Assembly (NCBI GenBank): GCA_947072805.1
Contig: CAMTJK010000035.1
Span: 1 to 17,076, forward strand
Direction: 5' to 3'
Source: an uncultured Prevotella sp.
GTDB taxonomy: Bacteria; Bacteroidota; Bacteroidia; Bacteroidales; Bacteroidaceae
Length of the DNA stretch: 17,076 bases
In this document: one piece after another, positions 7,667 through 14,488 of the stretch
Numbering within the stretch: position 1 is the stretch's first letter
Layout of the letters: every line of letters begins with the position of its first letter
The notes under the pieces: model-generated
What the model saw: the letters and a program-made list of their open reading frames with translations, nothing else
Databases searched by the model: none
What the model was told of the DNA's origin: nothing
Translations under genes and position numbers: made by a program

Positions 7667-9727
7667 ATGCGCATAATTAGCTTTATATTATCATTATCGG
7701 CGGTCGCAGCGATTCTGACATCGTGCGGCTCTGAAGCTGCCATGAAAAAGGGCGACAAGTTCTATGCCCTCGGCGAATACTATGACGCTGCAACGCAATA
7801 CAAGAAAGCTTATTCGGCTACATCGGCAAAAGACAGGACGACACGCGGAAAGCGTGCGCTGAAAATGGCGGAATGTTATCGCAGAATAAACTACACACAA
7901 CGCGCCATCGCCGCCTACAACAACGCCATAAGGTATAATCAGGCTGACAGCATCACACATCTGCACCTTGCACAACAGCTGATGAAAAACGGCAACTACA
8001 AGGACGCTGCCGCAAACTTCAAGATAGCACTCGACAGCCTGCCGGGCAACAAACTTGCACAAACGGGACTGCGCTCGGCTGAAATGGCACCGAAATGGAA
8101 AGAAGCCGGCTCGCAATATACTGTAAAACGCGAAAACTTCTTCAACTCACGGCGTGCCGACTATTCCCCAATGCTCGCCGGCGACGACAACGAACAACTT
8201 TATTTTACCTCAACGCGCAACGACGTGAAAGGCGATGAGCTTAGCGGAATAACCGGAACGAAATACGGCGACATTTTTGTCTCAACCAAAGACGAGAAAG
8301 GAAAATGGACAAAGCCTGAAGGCATTGACTCAGAACTGAATTCTGGCTACGACGAGGGCGTGTGCTCATTCACTCCCGACGGTAAGACAATGTATCTCAC
8401 CCAATGTGTCACCGACGCACAATACCCAAGATACGCCACAATATGCACATCGTCACGCTCTGATGCGGCATGGGGAAAATCTACCCCACTGAACATAACA
8501 CGCGATACGCTGTCGAGCTATGCGCATCCTGCCGTCTCGCCCGACGGCGAATGGCTTTACTTTACAAGCGACATGCCCGGAGGAATGGGCGGTCTCGACA
8601 TCTGGCGCGTACGCATTACAACAAGCGGAATGGGCGGTGTGGAAAATCTCGGAGCACCTATAAACACGGAAGGCGACGAGATGTTTCCGACATTCAGACC
8701 CAATGGCGACCTATATTTCTCGTCAGACGGCCATCCCGGCATGGGCGGACTTGACATATACATAGCCAAGCCGGACACCAGCGCCGGCGGCTGGCAGATA
8801 GAGCATCCGGGATATCCGTTGAATTCGCAAGGCGATGACTTCGGCATGACGTTCGAAGGACTGCTCAACCAAGGTTTCTTCTCATCAAACAGAGGCGACG
8901 GAAAAGGCTGGGATCACATATACAGCTTCGTAAATCCCGAAATAGTACAGACCGTAAAGGGATGGGTTTATGAACAGGACGGCTACGAACTGCCAGAAGC
9001 CCTTGTGTATATGGTGGGAAATGACGGCACGAACATGAAACTAAGCGTGAAAGGCGACGGCTCCTTCACCCAACAAATCAATCCCAATGTGGATTACGTC
9101 TTCCTCGGTACATGCAAGGGTTATCTGAACCACAAGGAGCAACTGCGAGTAGAACCTGTTACGGAATCAACCGAATATGTATTGCAGTTCCCGCTTGCCT
9201 CCATCACAGCACCCGTGCTCATCGACAATATCTTCTACGATTTCGATAAAGCCACGCTAAGACCTGAATCGACAGCTGCACTCGACGAACTGATAAAGCT
9301 GCTCAACGAAAATCCAAATGTAACCATCGAACTAAGTGCCCACTGCGACTATCGCGGACCGGCAGCTTACAACAAGGCTCTGTCACAAAGAAGGGCTGAA
9401 AGCGTTGTGGAATATCTTACCGAACACGGCATCGCTGCCGACCGCCTCTCGCCGGTGGGCTATGGAAAAGAAAAGCCAAAGACAATAAAGAAGAAGCTGA
9501 CAGAAAGATTCACGTTCCTTAAAGAAGGCGACGTTCTTACCGAAGACTTCATAAAGACACTCGACGAGGAAAAGCAGGAGATATGCAACCAGCTGAACCG
9601 CCGGACGGAGTTCATCGTGCTCCGTACGACCTACGGAATGTTTGACAATGAGGGAAAGCTGACAACTCCACCGCGACCCAAGCCAAATGAAGACAACGCT
9701 ACCGACAATAGCGAAGAGTTTTTCTGA
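7667..9727 (+). CDS. PorE-like lipoprotein: TPR, beta-propeller, OmpA peptidoglycan-binding domain
   Basis: This 686-residue envelope protein has a lipoprotein signal peptide with lipobox LTSC (Cys20). TPR-like helices follow (about 25-145), then a PD40/WD40-like propeller (about 160-425) with repeated SPDG/GGLDIW-type blades. Next come a small beta domain resembling the carboxypeptidase regulatory fold (about 430-500) and a C-terminal OmpA-like domain (about 515-650). In that domain Asp561 and Arg576 have the 15-residue spacing of the peptidoglycan-binding pair Asp271/Arg286 of OmpA. This domain order and length match PorE (PG1058) of Porphyromonas gingivalis, a peptidoglycan-anchored part of the type IX secretion system. 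Bacteroidetes also hold related paralogues without that role, and no other por genes are here. The acidic tail (671-686) is low complexity. The next gene starts one base after its stop, implying translational coupling. Confidence 0.85.
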   Translation: MRIISFILSLSAVAAILTSCGSEAAMKKGDKFYALGEYYDAATQYKKAYSATSAKDRTTRGKRALKMAECYRRINYTQRAIAAYNNAIRYNQADSITHLHLAQQLMKNGNYKDAAANFKIALDSLPGNKLAQTGLRSAEMAPKWKEAGSQYTVKRENFFNSRRADYSPMLAGDDNEQLYFTSTRNDVKGDELSGITGTKYGDIFVSTKDEKGKWTKPEGIDSELNSGYDEGVCSFTPDGKTMYLTQCVTDAQYPRYATICTSSRSDAAWGKSTPLNITRDTLSSYAHPAVSPDGEWLYFTSDMPGGMGGLDIWRVRITTSGMGGVENLGAPINTEGDEMFPTFRPNGDLYFSSDGHPGMGGLDIYIAKPDTSAGGWQIEHPGYPLNSQGDDFGMTFEGLLNQGFFSSNRGDGKGWDHIYSFVNPEIVQTVKGWVYEQDGYELPEALVYMVGNDGTNMKLSVKGDGSFTQQINPNVDYVFLGTCKGYLNHKEQLRVEPVTESTEYVLQFPLASITAPVLIDNIFYDFDKATLRPESTAALDELIKLLNENPNVTIELSAHCDYRGPAAYNKALSQRRAESVVEYLTEHGIAADRLSPVGYGKEKPKTIKKKLTERFTFLKEGDVLTEDFIKTLDEEKQEICNQLNRRTEFIVLRTTYGMFDNEGKLTTPPRPKPNEDNATDNSEEFF

Positions 9728-9728
9728 T

Positions 9729-11129
9729 ATGACATTACCCGACATTTTCGAAGTGAATACGCGCCTTATCATGGGCGACGAGATGTATCGACGCTTCCGT
9801 GAAGCACTCGACGAGGAGGCGTCTGTAAGCATACGCATAAACAGAAAGAAGTGTAACACAGCAGCCAATAATGCCGAAAGTGTGCCCTGGTGTGAGAACG
9901 GATATTACATGAAGAACCGTCCGAACTTCACCTTCGACCCTTTCCTGCATTCCGGATGGTATTACGTACAGGAAGCTTCGTCCATGTTCATCCACCGCGT
10001 TATCAGCCAATATGTGAAGAAGCCGTCAGACATGCTTGACCTCTGCGCCGCTCCCGGAGGCAAATCGACGGCAGCCATTGCTGCCCTTCCCGAAGGAAGT
10101 ACGCTCATGAGCAACGAGCCAATGAAGCCAAGGGCACAGATTCTTGCTGAAAACATAAGCAAATGGGGATATTCCAACGTTATCGTGACAAACAATTTTC
10201 CGAAAGATTATGTCGCATCAGGACTTTCGTTCGACGTTATTCTGTGTGATGTGCCTTGCTCGGGTGAGGGAATGTTCCGTAAGGACAATGCCGCCATAGA
10301 GGAATGGAGCGTAAGGAATGTGGAACAATGCAGCAGACTGCAGCGGGAGATTGTAGCATCGGCATGGCAATGTCTGCGCCCCGGCGGAATATTGATTTAC
10401 TCTACATGCACATTCAACACGAAAGAAGACGAGGAAAACATACGACACTTCTGCAATGAGTACGGCGCAGAAGTGCTTCCGGTAGACACAGAAGGTTCAT
10501 GGGGTATACAAGGTTCACTGCTTGACGGATTCGATGCACCGGTCTACCGCTTCATTCCGGGCTGCACCAAAGGTGAGGGGCTCTTTCTTGCCGTACTTAA
10601 AAAGGATGACGACGCACCCATAACAGCAAAACGTGACAAGGCTCAAGCCCTCAACAAAAAGAGAAACAAGAGTGCAGAAAGCCACAGCATCAAGCCATCC
10701 GATTTTCTTAAAGGCAATTACAATACAAGAACAAGTGGAGATGAGATTTGGGCGTTGCCCGAAAGTATATGCAACCTGTACGACTTCGCTTCGTCACGCC
10801 TGCACATTCTGTCAGCCGGAGTGGCTGTTGGGCGCATCAAGGGGCGTGACATCATTCCGTGCCAGGCGCTTGCACTCTCCACCGACTTGCGCAGAGAAGC
10901 CTTTCATTGCGTGGAACTCGACTATTGTCAAGCCATAGATTATCTTAGGAAGGAAGCCATAACATTACCAGAAAGCACGCCAAAGGGTATTGTTCTCGTG
11001 ACATACCGCAATGCCGTGCTTGGTTTTATGAAGAATATTGGCAATCGCGCCAACAACTTATATCCACAGGAGTGGAAAATAAAGAGCACCCATGTGCCCT
11101 ATGCAGCTCCAGATATAATAAAAGTTTGA
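9729..11129 (+). CDS. rRNA cytosine-C5 methyltransferase, RsmF-like (NOL1/NOP2/Sun family)
   Basis: The enzyme (466 residues from ATG 9729) methylates carbon 5 of a cytosine in RNA using S-adenosylmethionine. It shows an N-terminal family segment, then the Rossmann-fold methyltransferase: motif I DLCAAPGGKS (104-113), motif IV with CDVPCSGEGMFRK (Cys177) and motif VI YSTCTFNTKEDEEN (Cys227). The two cysteines are the release and nucleophile residues of m5C methyltransferases. A C-terminal domain from about 310 onward resembles the RNA-binding tail of RsmF (E. coli 479 residues; C1407 of 16S rRNA). An in-frame ATG at 9687 lies inside the previous gene; starting at 9729, one base past that gene's stop, gives the expected MTLPDIF beginning and coupling by termination-reinitiation. 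The exact target base is not shown by sequence. Confidence 0.9.
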   Translation: MTLPDIFEVNTRLIMGDEMYRRFREALDEEASVSIRINRKKCNTAANNAESVPWCENGYYMKNRPNFTFDPFLHSGWYYVQEASSMFIHRVISQYVKKPSDMLDLCAAPGGKSTAAIAALPEGSTLMSNEPMKPRAQILAENISKWGYSNVIVTNNFPKDYVASGLSFDVILCDVPCSGEGMFRKDNAAIEEWSVRNVEQCSRLQREIVASAWQCLRPGGILIYSTCTFNTKEDEENIRHFCNEYGAEVLPVDTEGSWGIQGSLLDGFDAPVYRFIPGCTKGEGLFLAVLKKDDDAPITAKRDKAQALNKKRNKSAESHSIKPSDFLKGNYNTRTSGDEIWALPESICNLYDFASSRLHILSAGVAVGRIKGRDIIPCQALALSTDLRREAFHCVELDYCQAIDYLRKEAITLPESTPKGIVLVTYRNAVLGFMKNIGNRANNLYPQEWKIKSTHVPYAAPDIIKV

Positions 11130-11165
11130 GCGCTCCGCCACGCCCTTACCGTCTTGTTTCCGGTG

Positions 11166-11660
11166 TCATTCGTTCAGATCATCGTCATCACTTACCGGAA
11201 AATCCATGATGGGCAGCTGTCGGTCGATGGCAGAATTAAACGAAATGATTGTTTCGCTACGTGCCAGTCCCAGAGGCTGCAGCTTGTCGTGGATGATATT
11301 AAGGAGGTGATGGTTGTTGAGGGCATATATTTTAATGAACATATCGAAGTCGCCTGTGGTATAATGACACTCTACCACTTCGGGAATGTTCTTCAAAGCA
11401 TCCACGACAACATCGAAATTCTCCGGATTCTTTAGGTTCAGACCTATATAGGCACAAGTCTCATAGCCTATTTTTTCAGGATCGATTACAAACTGCGAGC
11501 CTCTCAATATGCCCATATTGGTCAGCTTCTGGATACGTTGGTGTATTGCTGCACCGCTCACGTTGCAAGCGCGTGCCACCTCGAGAAACGGGATTCTTGC
11601 ATCTTCTGCTATGAGCCGCAGAATCTGTTTGTCGAGCTTGTCCATTCTTTGGTATGCCAT
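11166..11660 (-). CDS. Lrp/AsnC family transcriptional regulator
   Basis: This 164-residue protein has an N-terminal winged helix-turn-helix (about 7-60, with LDKQILRLIAEDARIPF and recognition region NVSGAAIHQRIQKL) and a C-terminal RAM effector-binding domain (about 70-150, with VVECHYTTGDFDMFIKIYA). Lrp-family proteins form dimers and octamers and sense amino acids; the Bacteroides relatives are of this length. It ends in a run of acidic residues (DDDDLNE). A second ATG at 11645 (MDKLD) is possible. The gene has its own promoter, faces the methyltransferase convergently with a 36-base gap, and lies downstream of the exb operon on the same strand. Its targets are unknown; control of its own promoter would be usual for the family. 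Confidence 0.93.
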   Translation of the reverse strand: MAYQRMDKLDKQILRLIAEDARIPFLEVARACNVSGAAIHQRIQKLTNMGILRGSQFVIDPEKIGYETCAYIGLNLKNPENFDVVVDALKNIPEVVECHYTTGDFDMFIKIYALNNHHLLNIIHDKLQPLGLARSETIISFNSAIDRQLPIMDFPVSDDDDLNE

Positions 11661-11708
11661 TTGTCTGTGTCTTATTTGGCGGCAAAATACGACGCCGCAT
11701 ATTCAAGG

Positions 11709-11740
11709 CAAAGATAAGACAAAATTCCGATTCGTACAAA
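11709..11740 (-). promoter_or_regulatory. Promoter of the Lrp/AsnC regulator
   Basis: On the minus strand TTTG (11740-11737) and TATCTTTG (11716-11709) are separated by 20 bases, matching the Bacteroidetes promoter pattern. Transcription would start near 11703, about 43 bases before the ATG at 11660. The 117-base gap after the exb operon holds this promoter and no convincing terminator, so read-through from exbD is possible as well. Confidence 0.75.
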
Positions 11741-11777
11741 AAGATTGTAAGTAATATTGCGTTTTTCCTTATAATTT

Positions 11778-12248
11778 CTAACGTTGTCTTTCCGTTTCCG
11801 CCGAATATACTATATCGAGGACATAAGACGAGCGCAGAATCTGCTTCACATCGTTCACGAATCCCATCGGTGCATTTCTGTCCGCCTTGATACTAACTTT
11901 CATATTCTTCTGGTCTTCAGGCGACATTCTCGAGCGCACATCCTGCACGTAGCATGCCAGTTCTTCGATGGCTACATATCTGTCGTTCACCTGCATGCAC
12001 ACGCTTTCGGTACCGTTGTCACTCCTGTCACGGGTAGTCTGTCCTATATATATATATAAGGTATTGGACTTGTTGGTGAGTTTCTCCAGCTGTTTTCCTT
12101 CCGGCATCCGCAGGTTCACCTTCAGCTCGTCGTGTTTCATGTTGGTCACAATCATGAAGAAAAAGAGCACCGTAAAGATGAGGTCGGGCAGCGAAGCCGT
12201 ATTCAAGTCGGCACTAAGACGCCTTTTGTTTCTCGAAAACATGCTCAT
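11778..12248 (-). CDS. exbD: ExbD-like biopolymer transport protein (second exbD of operon)
   Basis: The protein (156 residues) has the ExbD plan: a short cytoplasmic N-terminus, one membrane helix (about 20-37) with the essential proton-carrying Asp22 in LPDLIFTVLFFF, and a periplasmic domain. ExbD dimers sit in an ExbB pentamer and couple proton flow to TonB or a similar partner. It overlaps the preceding exbD by four bases (ATGA). The start at 12248 is preceded by a perfect Shine-Dalgarno sequence; a second ATG at 12242 is further away and less likely. The periplasmic part contains LYIYI encoded by seven TA repeats. It is the last gene of the exb operon. Two unequal ExbD proteins probably form a heterodimer or serve different partners; this is inference. 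Confidence 0.9.
   Translation of the reverse strand: MSMFSRNKRRLSADLNTASLPDLIFTVLFFFMIVTNMKHDELKVNLRMPEGKQLEKLTNKSNTLYIYIGQTTRDRSDNGTESVCMQVNDRYVAIEELACYVQDVRSRMSPEDQKNMKVSIKADRNAPMGFVNDVKQILRSSYVLDIVYSAETERQR
12045..12058. repeat. Seven-unit TA dinucleotide repeat inside exbD
   Basis: The plus strand reads TA seven times in succession within the coding region, giving Leu-Tyr-Ile-Tyr-Ile in the protein. Gain or loss of one unit would shift the frame in the middle of the periplasmic domain. The tract is short, so phase variation is possible but unproven. Confidence 0.6.
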
Positions 12249-12838
12249 GGTTCACCTCCTTCGCCGTCGGGCTCCGTTTCGGATATTCTCTGCGGATAGC
12301 ATTTTGCCAGCGCCTCCCGCTCTTCCGTCGTACACTCGGCATAGGGATGTCCGAACTTGCGGCGCGAAAGGCGGTCACGCAGAGCCGAATATGCCGCCAC
12401 AATAGTCTCCTGTACATGAAAATAACTGTTGTAATCGGCTTCCCTGCTCACTTCCAGCGATATCACATGAGCATCCGAAACCACACACTTGCCCAGCAGA
12501 GGCACTTCGCGCACATGCTTTTCAGGCAGCGTCACATCATTGTTGCGGTTGTCTACAAACGTTTCCACGCGTTGCTGTAGCTGCCGGAGGCTTATTGCGC
12601 TGTCTTCACATGTAATGTTACCGTCGGCCGACACTGCCACGCGCAGCACATTACGCTCCTTTACGGTAAGTACGCTGTGCTCCGTAACGTCAGGCGGAGG
12701 CGGCAAGCGTCGCGCCACACCCTTTTCGTTGTCAATGGATGTCGTGACAAGAAAGAAGATGAGCAGCATGAAGGATATGTCTGCCGTCGATGTTGTGTTC
12801 AGCGAAGGAACGATGTGTCGGAACCTCTTCTTTATCAT
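12245..12838 (-). CDS. exbD: ExbD-like biopolymer transport protein (first exbD of operon)
   Basis: This 197-residue ExbD family protein has a basic N-terminus, one membrane helix (about 18-34) with Asp20 in TADISFMLLIFFL as the proton-relay residue, a proline-rich stretch LPPPPD just outside the membrane, and a periplasmic domain. The C-terminal segment ending in PDGEGGEP goes beyond E. coli ExbD (141 residues); I recall such extensions in Bacteroides ExbD. It starts 3 bases after the four-helix membrane protein gene and overlaps the next exbD by four bases. Its last codons (Glu-Gly-Gly-Glu) also encode the Shine-Dalgarno sequence of the next gene. Expected role: partner of ExbB in a proton-driven complex energising outer-membrane transport. 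Confidence 0.92.
   Translation of the reverse strand: MIKKRFRHIVPSLNTTSTADISFMLLIFFLVTTSIDNEKGVARRLPPPPDVTEHSVLTVKERNVLRVAVSADGNITCEDSAISLRQLQQRVETFVDNRNNDVTLPEKHVREVPLLGKCVVSDAHVISLEVSREADYNSYFHVQETIVAAYSALRDRLSRRKFGHPYAECTTEEREALAKCYPQRISETEPDGEGGEP
12252..12261 (-). promoter_or_regulatory. Full-length Shine-Dalgarno sequence before the second exbD
   Basis: The minus strand reads AAGGAGGTGA, the complete complement of the usual 16S rRNA 3' end, with GGAGG six bases from the ATG at 12248. Bacteroidetes rarely use such sequences, and no other start in this window has one. It lies in the last codons of the upstream exbD and favours the 12248 start over 12242. Confidence 0.7.
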
Positions 12839-12841
12839 ACG

Positions 12842-13330
12842 CTATCTGCCGAATCTGCCTTTTATCTTACGGTTTAGTCCGGTAGCTCCCACAGCAACGG
12901 CAATGAGGGCTACAGAGATGAGAACGATGGAAGTATAGATGAACATATCGGTAAGGCGCAGCCATACAGCCGAAGCGAACATACGTCCGTTTACATGTAT
13001 AGGTGCGGTGGAGCCGCATGCAAACGTTATGGCCAGCGTAAGCACAAAAAAGACCATCACGCCCCATGCTATCCTGCCTGTGGGCACGCCGTTGCCTATC
13101 CTGTCATCTTTGGCGCGTATCATTATCTCGCGTGCGGCAGACAATGCGGTAAGAATAAGAAGAGTGAAGAAAAGGATGTATATAAACAGCAGTATGACAT
13201 CCGTGAGCAGCGGTGCGCTGAACTGCGGATTGTCGTAATACGGCATATCGTTGCCCACGGCATAAAATGCGCCGAAAAGAATCACCGTCAATGTCACAAG
13301 AACCGCGAGTATACGGTGCGACATTTTCAT
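12842..13330 (-). CDS. Four-helix membrane protein of unknown function in the exb operon
   Basis: I do not recognise a named family; similar proteins sit between exbB and exbD in Bacteroides as far as I recall. From ATG 13330 it has 162 residues, four predicted helices (about 7-26, 43-64, 86-105, 128-150), short loops and a basic end (RKIKGRFGR). The two halves look alike: each starts with Arg-Ile before a helix and has Leu-Thr-Asp at the start of its second helix (Asp44, Asp128), suggesting an internal duplication. The longer frame from 13375 adds 15 polar residues and overlaps exbB by 41 bases; ATG 13330 lies four bases past the exbB stop and begins just before the first helix, so it is preferred. 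The gap to exbD is 3 bases. Its position argues for a part in the ExbB/ExbD complex, but no function is known. Confidence 0.82.
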   Translation of the reverse strand: MKMSHRILAVLVTLTVILFGAFYAVGNDMPYYDNPQFSAPLLTDVILLFIYILFFTLLILTALSAAREIMIRAKDDRIGNGVPTGRIAWGVMVFFVLTLAITFACGSTAPIHVNGRMFASAVWLRLTDMFIYTSIVLISVALIAVAVGATGLNRKIKGRFGR

Positions 13331-13334
13331 CAGC

Positions 13335-14240
13335 CTACTGTTTCTGTTGCCTTTCGCTGCCATCTTTTGCGTCATGGGTGAGCTTGAATTTCATTATCAT
13401 GTCGAGCAACGCTATCGACGATTCTTCCATCTGCGACGTGATATGCTCTATCTTCGAGAGGATATAGTTGTAGAACAGTTGCAGCACAATGGCAACTATT
13501 ATACCGAATATGGTGGTGATAAGAGCCACCTTCATGCCCGAAGCCACGACGGTGGCACTTATATCTCCGGCAAGACGAATCTGGTCGAATGCCATCACCA
13601 TGCCTATCACCGTACCGAGAAAGCCCAGCGACGGGGCAATGGATATGAACAGCGTTATCCATGAGCATCCGCGCTCAAGATTGGCCGACTGCACCGAGCC
13701 GTAAGCCACTATGGAGCGTTCGATATTGTCTATCGTTTCGCTTATGCGCAACAGTCCCTGATAGCAGATGGAAGCAACAGGACCACGCGTATTGCGGCAT
13801 ATATCCTTTGCGCCTTCTATGTCGCCTGCCTCCACAAGGCGGTCGATGTCTTCCATAAGGCGTTTGGCATTTATCTCCGAGAGGGACAGATAGATGATGC
13901 GCTCTATGCAGAATGCAAGTCCGAGCACAAGAGCCACTGCCACAAGCGACATGAAGCCGGCTGTTCCTTCTATGAATTTCTGTTTGAGAACTTTGTGGAA
14001 GCCGGTGCTCTCTTCTGCCATAATGTCGGCTTCTTCGTCGGCTTCCATCAGTGTTTTACTATAACTTGCACTTGCGGCAGAGTCGGTAACGGCCACTGCC
14101 GAAGTGTCTGCAGATGTCATTTTCGTTGAATCGTTGTTGTCGGCTGACTGTGCCATTGCAACCGTCGTGCTCAACAGAAAGATGCATAATACCAATTGTA
14201 AAATTACCTTTACTCGCTTACGTCGGGCAACACTTCTCAT
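13335..14240 (-). CDS. exbB: ExbB/TolQ/MotA family proton channel protein
   Basis: The protein (301 residues from ATG 14240) is the multi-helix subunit of the proton-driven motor. A cleavable signal peptide (1-30, basic RRKR then a hydrophobic core ending AMA) is followed by a Ser/Thr/Asp/Ala-rich periplasmic linker (about 31-80), helix 1 (95-118), a cytoplasmic domain (119-190), helix 2 (194-217, APSLGFLGTVIG with Thr210) and helix 3 (232-258, KVALITTIFG with Thr242). The threonines correspond to polar channel residues of E. coli ExbB. The longest open frame starts at TTG 14285, but that codon lies inside the -7 promoter box, so it cannot be transcribed from there; ATG 14240 gives a normal signal peptide. 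First gene of the operon. Confidence 0.92.
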   Translation of the reverse strand: MRSVARRKRVKVILQLVLCIFLLSTTVAMAQSADNNDSTKMTSADTSAVAVTDSAASASYSKTLMEADEEADIMAEESTGFHKVLKQKFIEGTAGFMSLVAVALVLGLAFCIERIIYLSLSEINAKRLMEDIDRLVEAGDIEGAKDICRNTRGPVASICYQGLLRISETIDNIERSIVAYGSVQSANLERGCSWITLFISIAPSLGFLGTVIGMVMAFDQIRLAGDISATVVASGMKVALITTIFGIIVAIVLQLFYNYILSKIEHITSQMEESSIALLDMIMKFKLTHDAKDGSERQQKQ

Positions 14241-14282
14241 CGGTGAAATAAATATAGTTTTAATCGTATCTGAAAGACGCTG

Positions 14283-14290
14283 CAAAAGTA
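14283..14290 (-). promoter_or_regulatory. -7 box of the exbB operon promoter
   Basis: The minus strand reads TACTTTTG (14290-14283), a perfect TAnnTTTG. No TTTG is found at 19-21 bases upstream; that interval is T-rich, with nine T in a row at 14300-14292. Transcription would start near 14277, with a leader of about 37 bases to the ATG at 14240. The promoter sits just after the terminator of the upstream fucosidase gene. Confidence 0.62.
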
Positions 14291-14311
14291 CAAAAAAAAA
14301 GATACCGAAAA

Positions 14312-14363
14312 ATAAAAACCATTCACCTTTTTACCTAAAAATGGCTAAATGAATGGTTTTTAT
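14312..14363 (-). terminator. Hairpin terminator between the fucosidase gene and exbB
   Basis: ATAAAAACCATTCA (14312-14325) and its exact complement TGAATGGTTTTTAT (14350-14363) form a 14-base stem, and the 24-base loop can form a smaller stem (CCTTTTT with AAAAATGG). On the minus strand the stem runs directly into a T-rich stretch (GGTTTTTATTTTT), the form expected for intrinsic termination of the fucosidase transcript, 126 bases after its stop. The element is nearly symmetric and could work in both directions. Confidence 0.75.
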
Positions 14364-14381
14364 GTTGCAATATGTAACCTA

Positions 14382-14422
14382 TCCGCCGGCGGACGGTATT
14401 TCCGCCTACTTGTATACAAGTA
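14382..14422. repeat. Pair of perfect palindromes in the fucosidase 3' region
   Basis: TCCGCCGGCGGA (14382-14393) and TACTTGTATACAAGTA (14407-14422) are perfect 12- and 16-base palindromes 13 bases apart. A GGCGG/CCGCC stem (14388-14392 with 14402-14406) offers an alternative fold. They lie in the non-coding stretch 14364-14488, after the fucosidase stop and before its terminator. They could be a regulator site or RNA structure stabilising the 3' end. Nothing else is evident in this stretch. Confidence 0.5.
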
Positions 14423-14488
14423 TTTTCACCGGTCCGAGCAGGTCTTTAGAGCTGCACTAACAGTAGTGACAGCGATTTCAATATCCTT

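Noticed and set aside
9687..9728. Extended start of the methyltransferase inside the PorE-like gene
   Set aside because: ATG 9729 directly after the stop gives the expected family N-terminus and a coupled arrangement.
11128..11135. Palindrome GAGCGCTC between the methyltransferase and Lrp gene ends as a terminator
   Set aside because: It has no loop, is only eight bases long and lacks a T-run.
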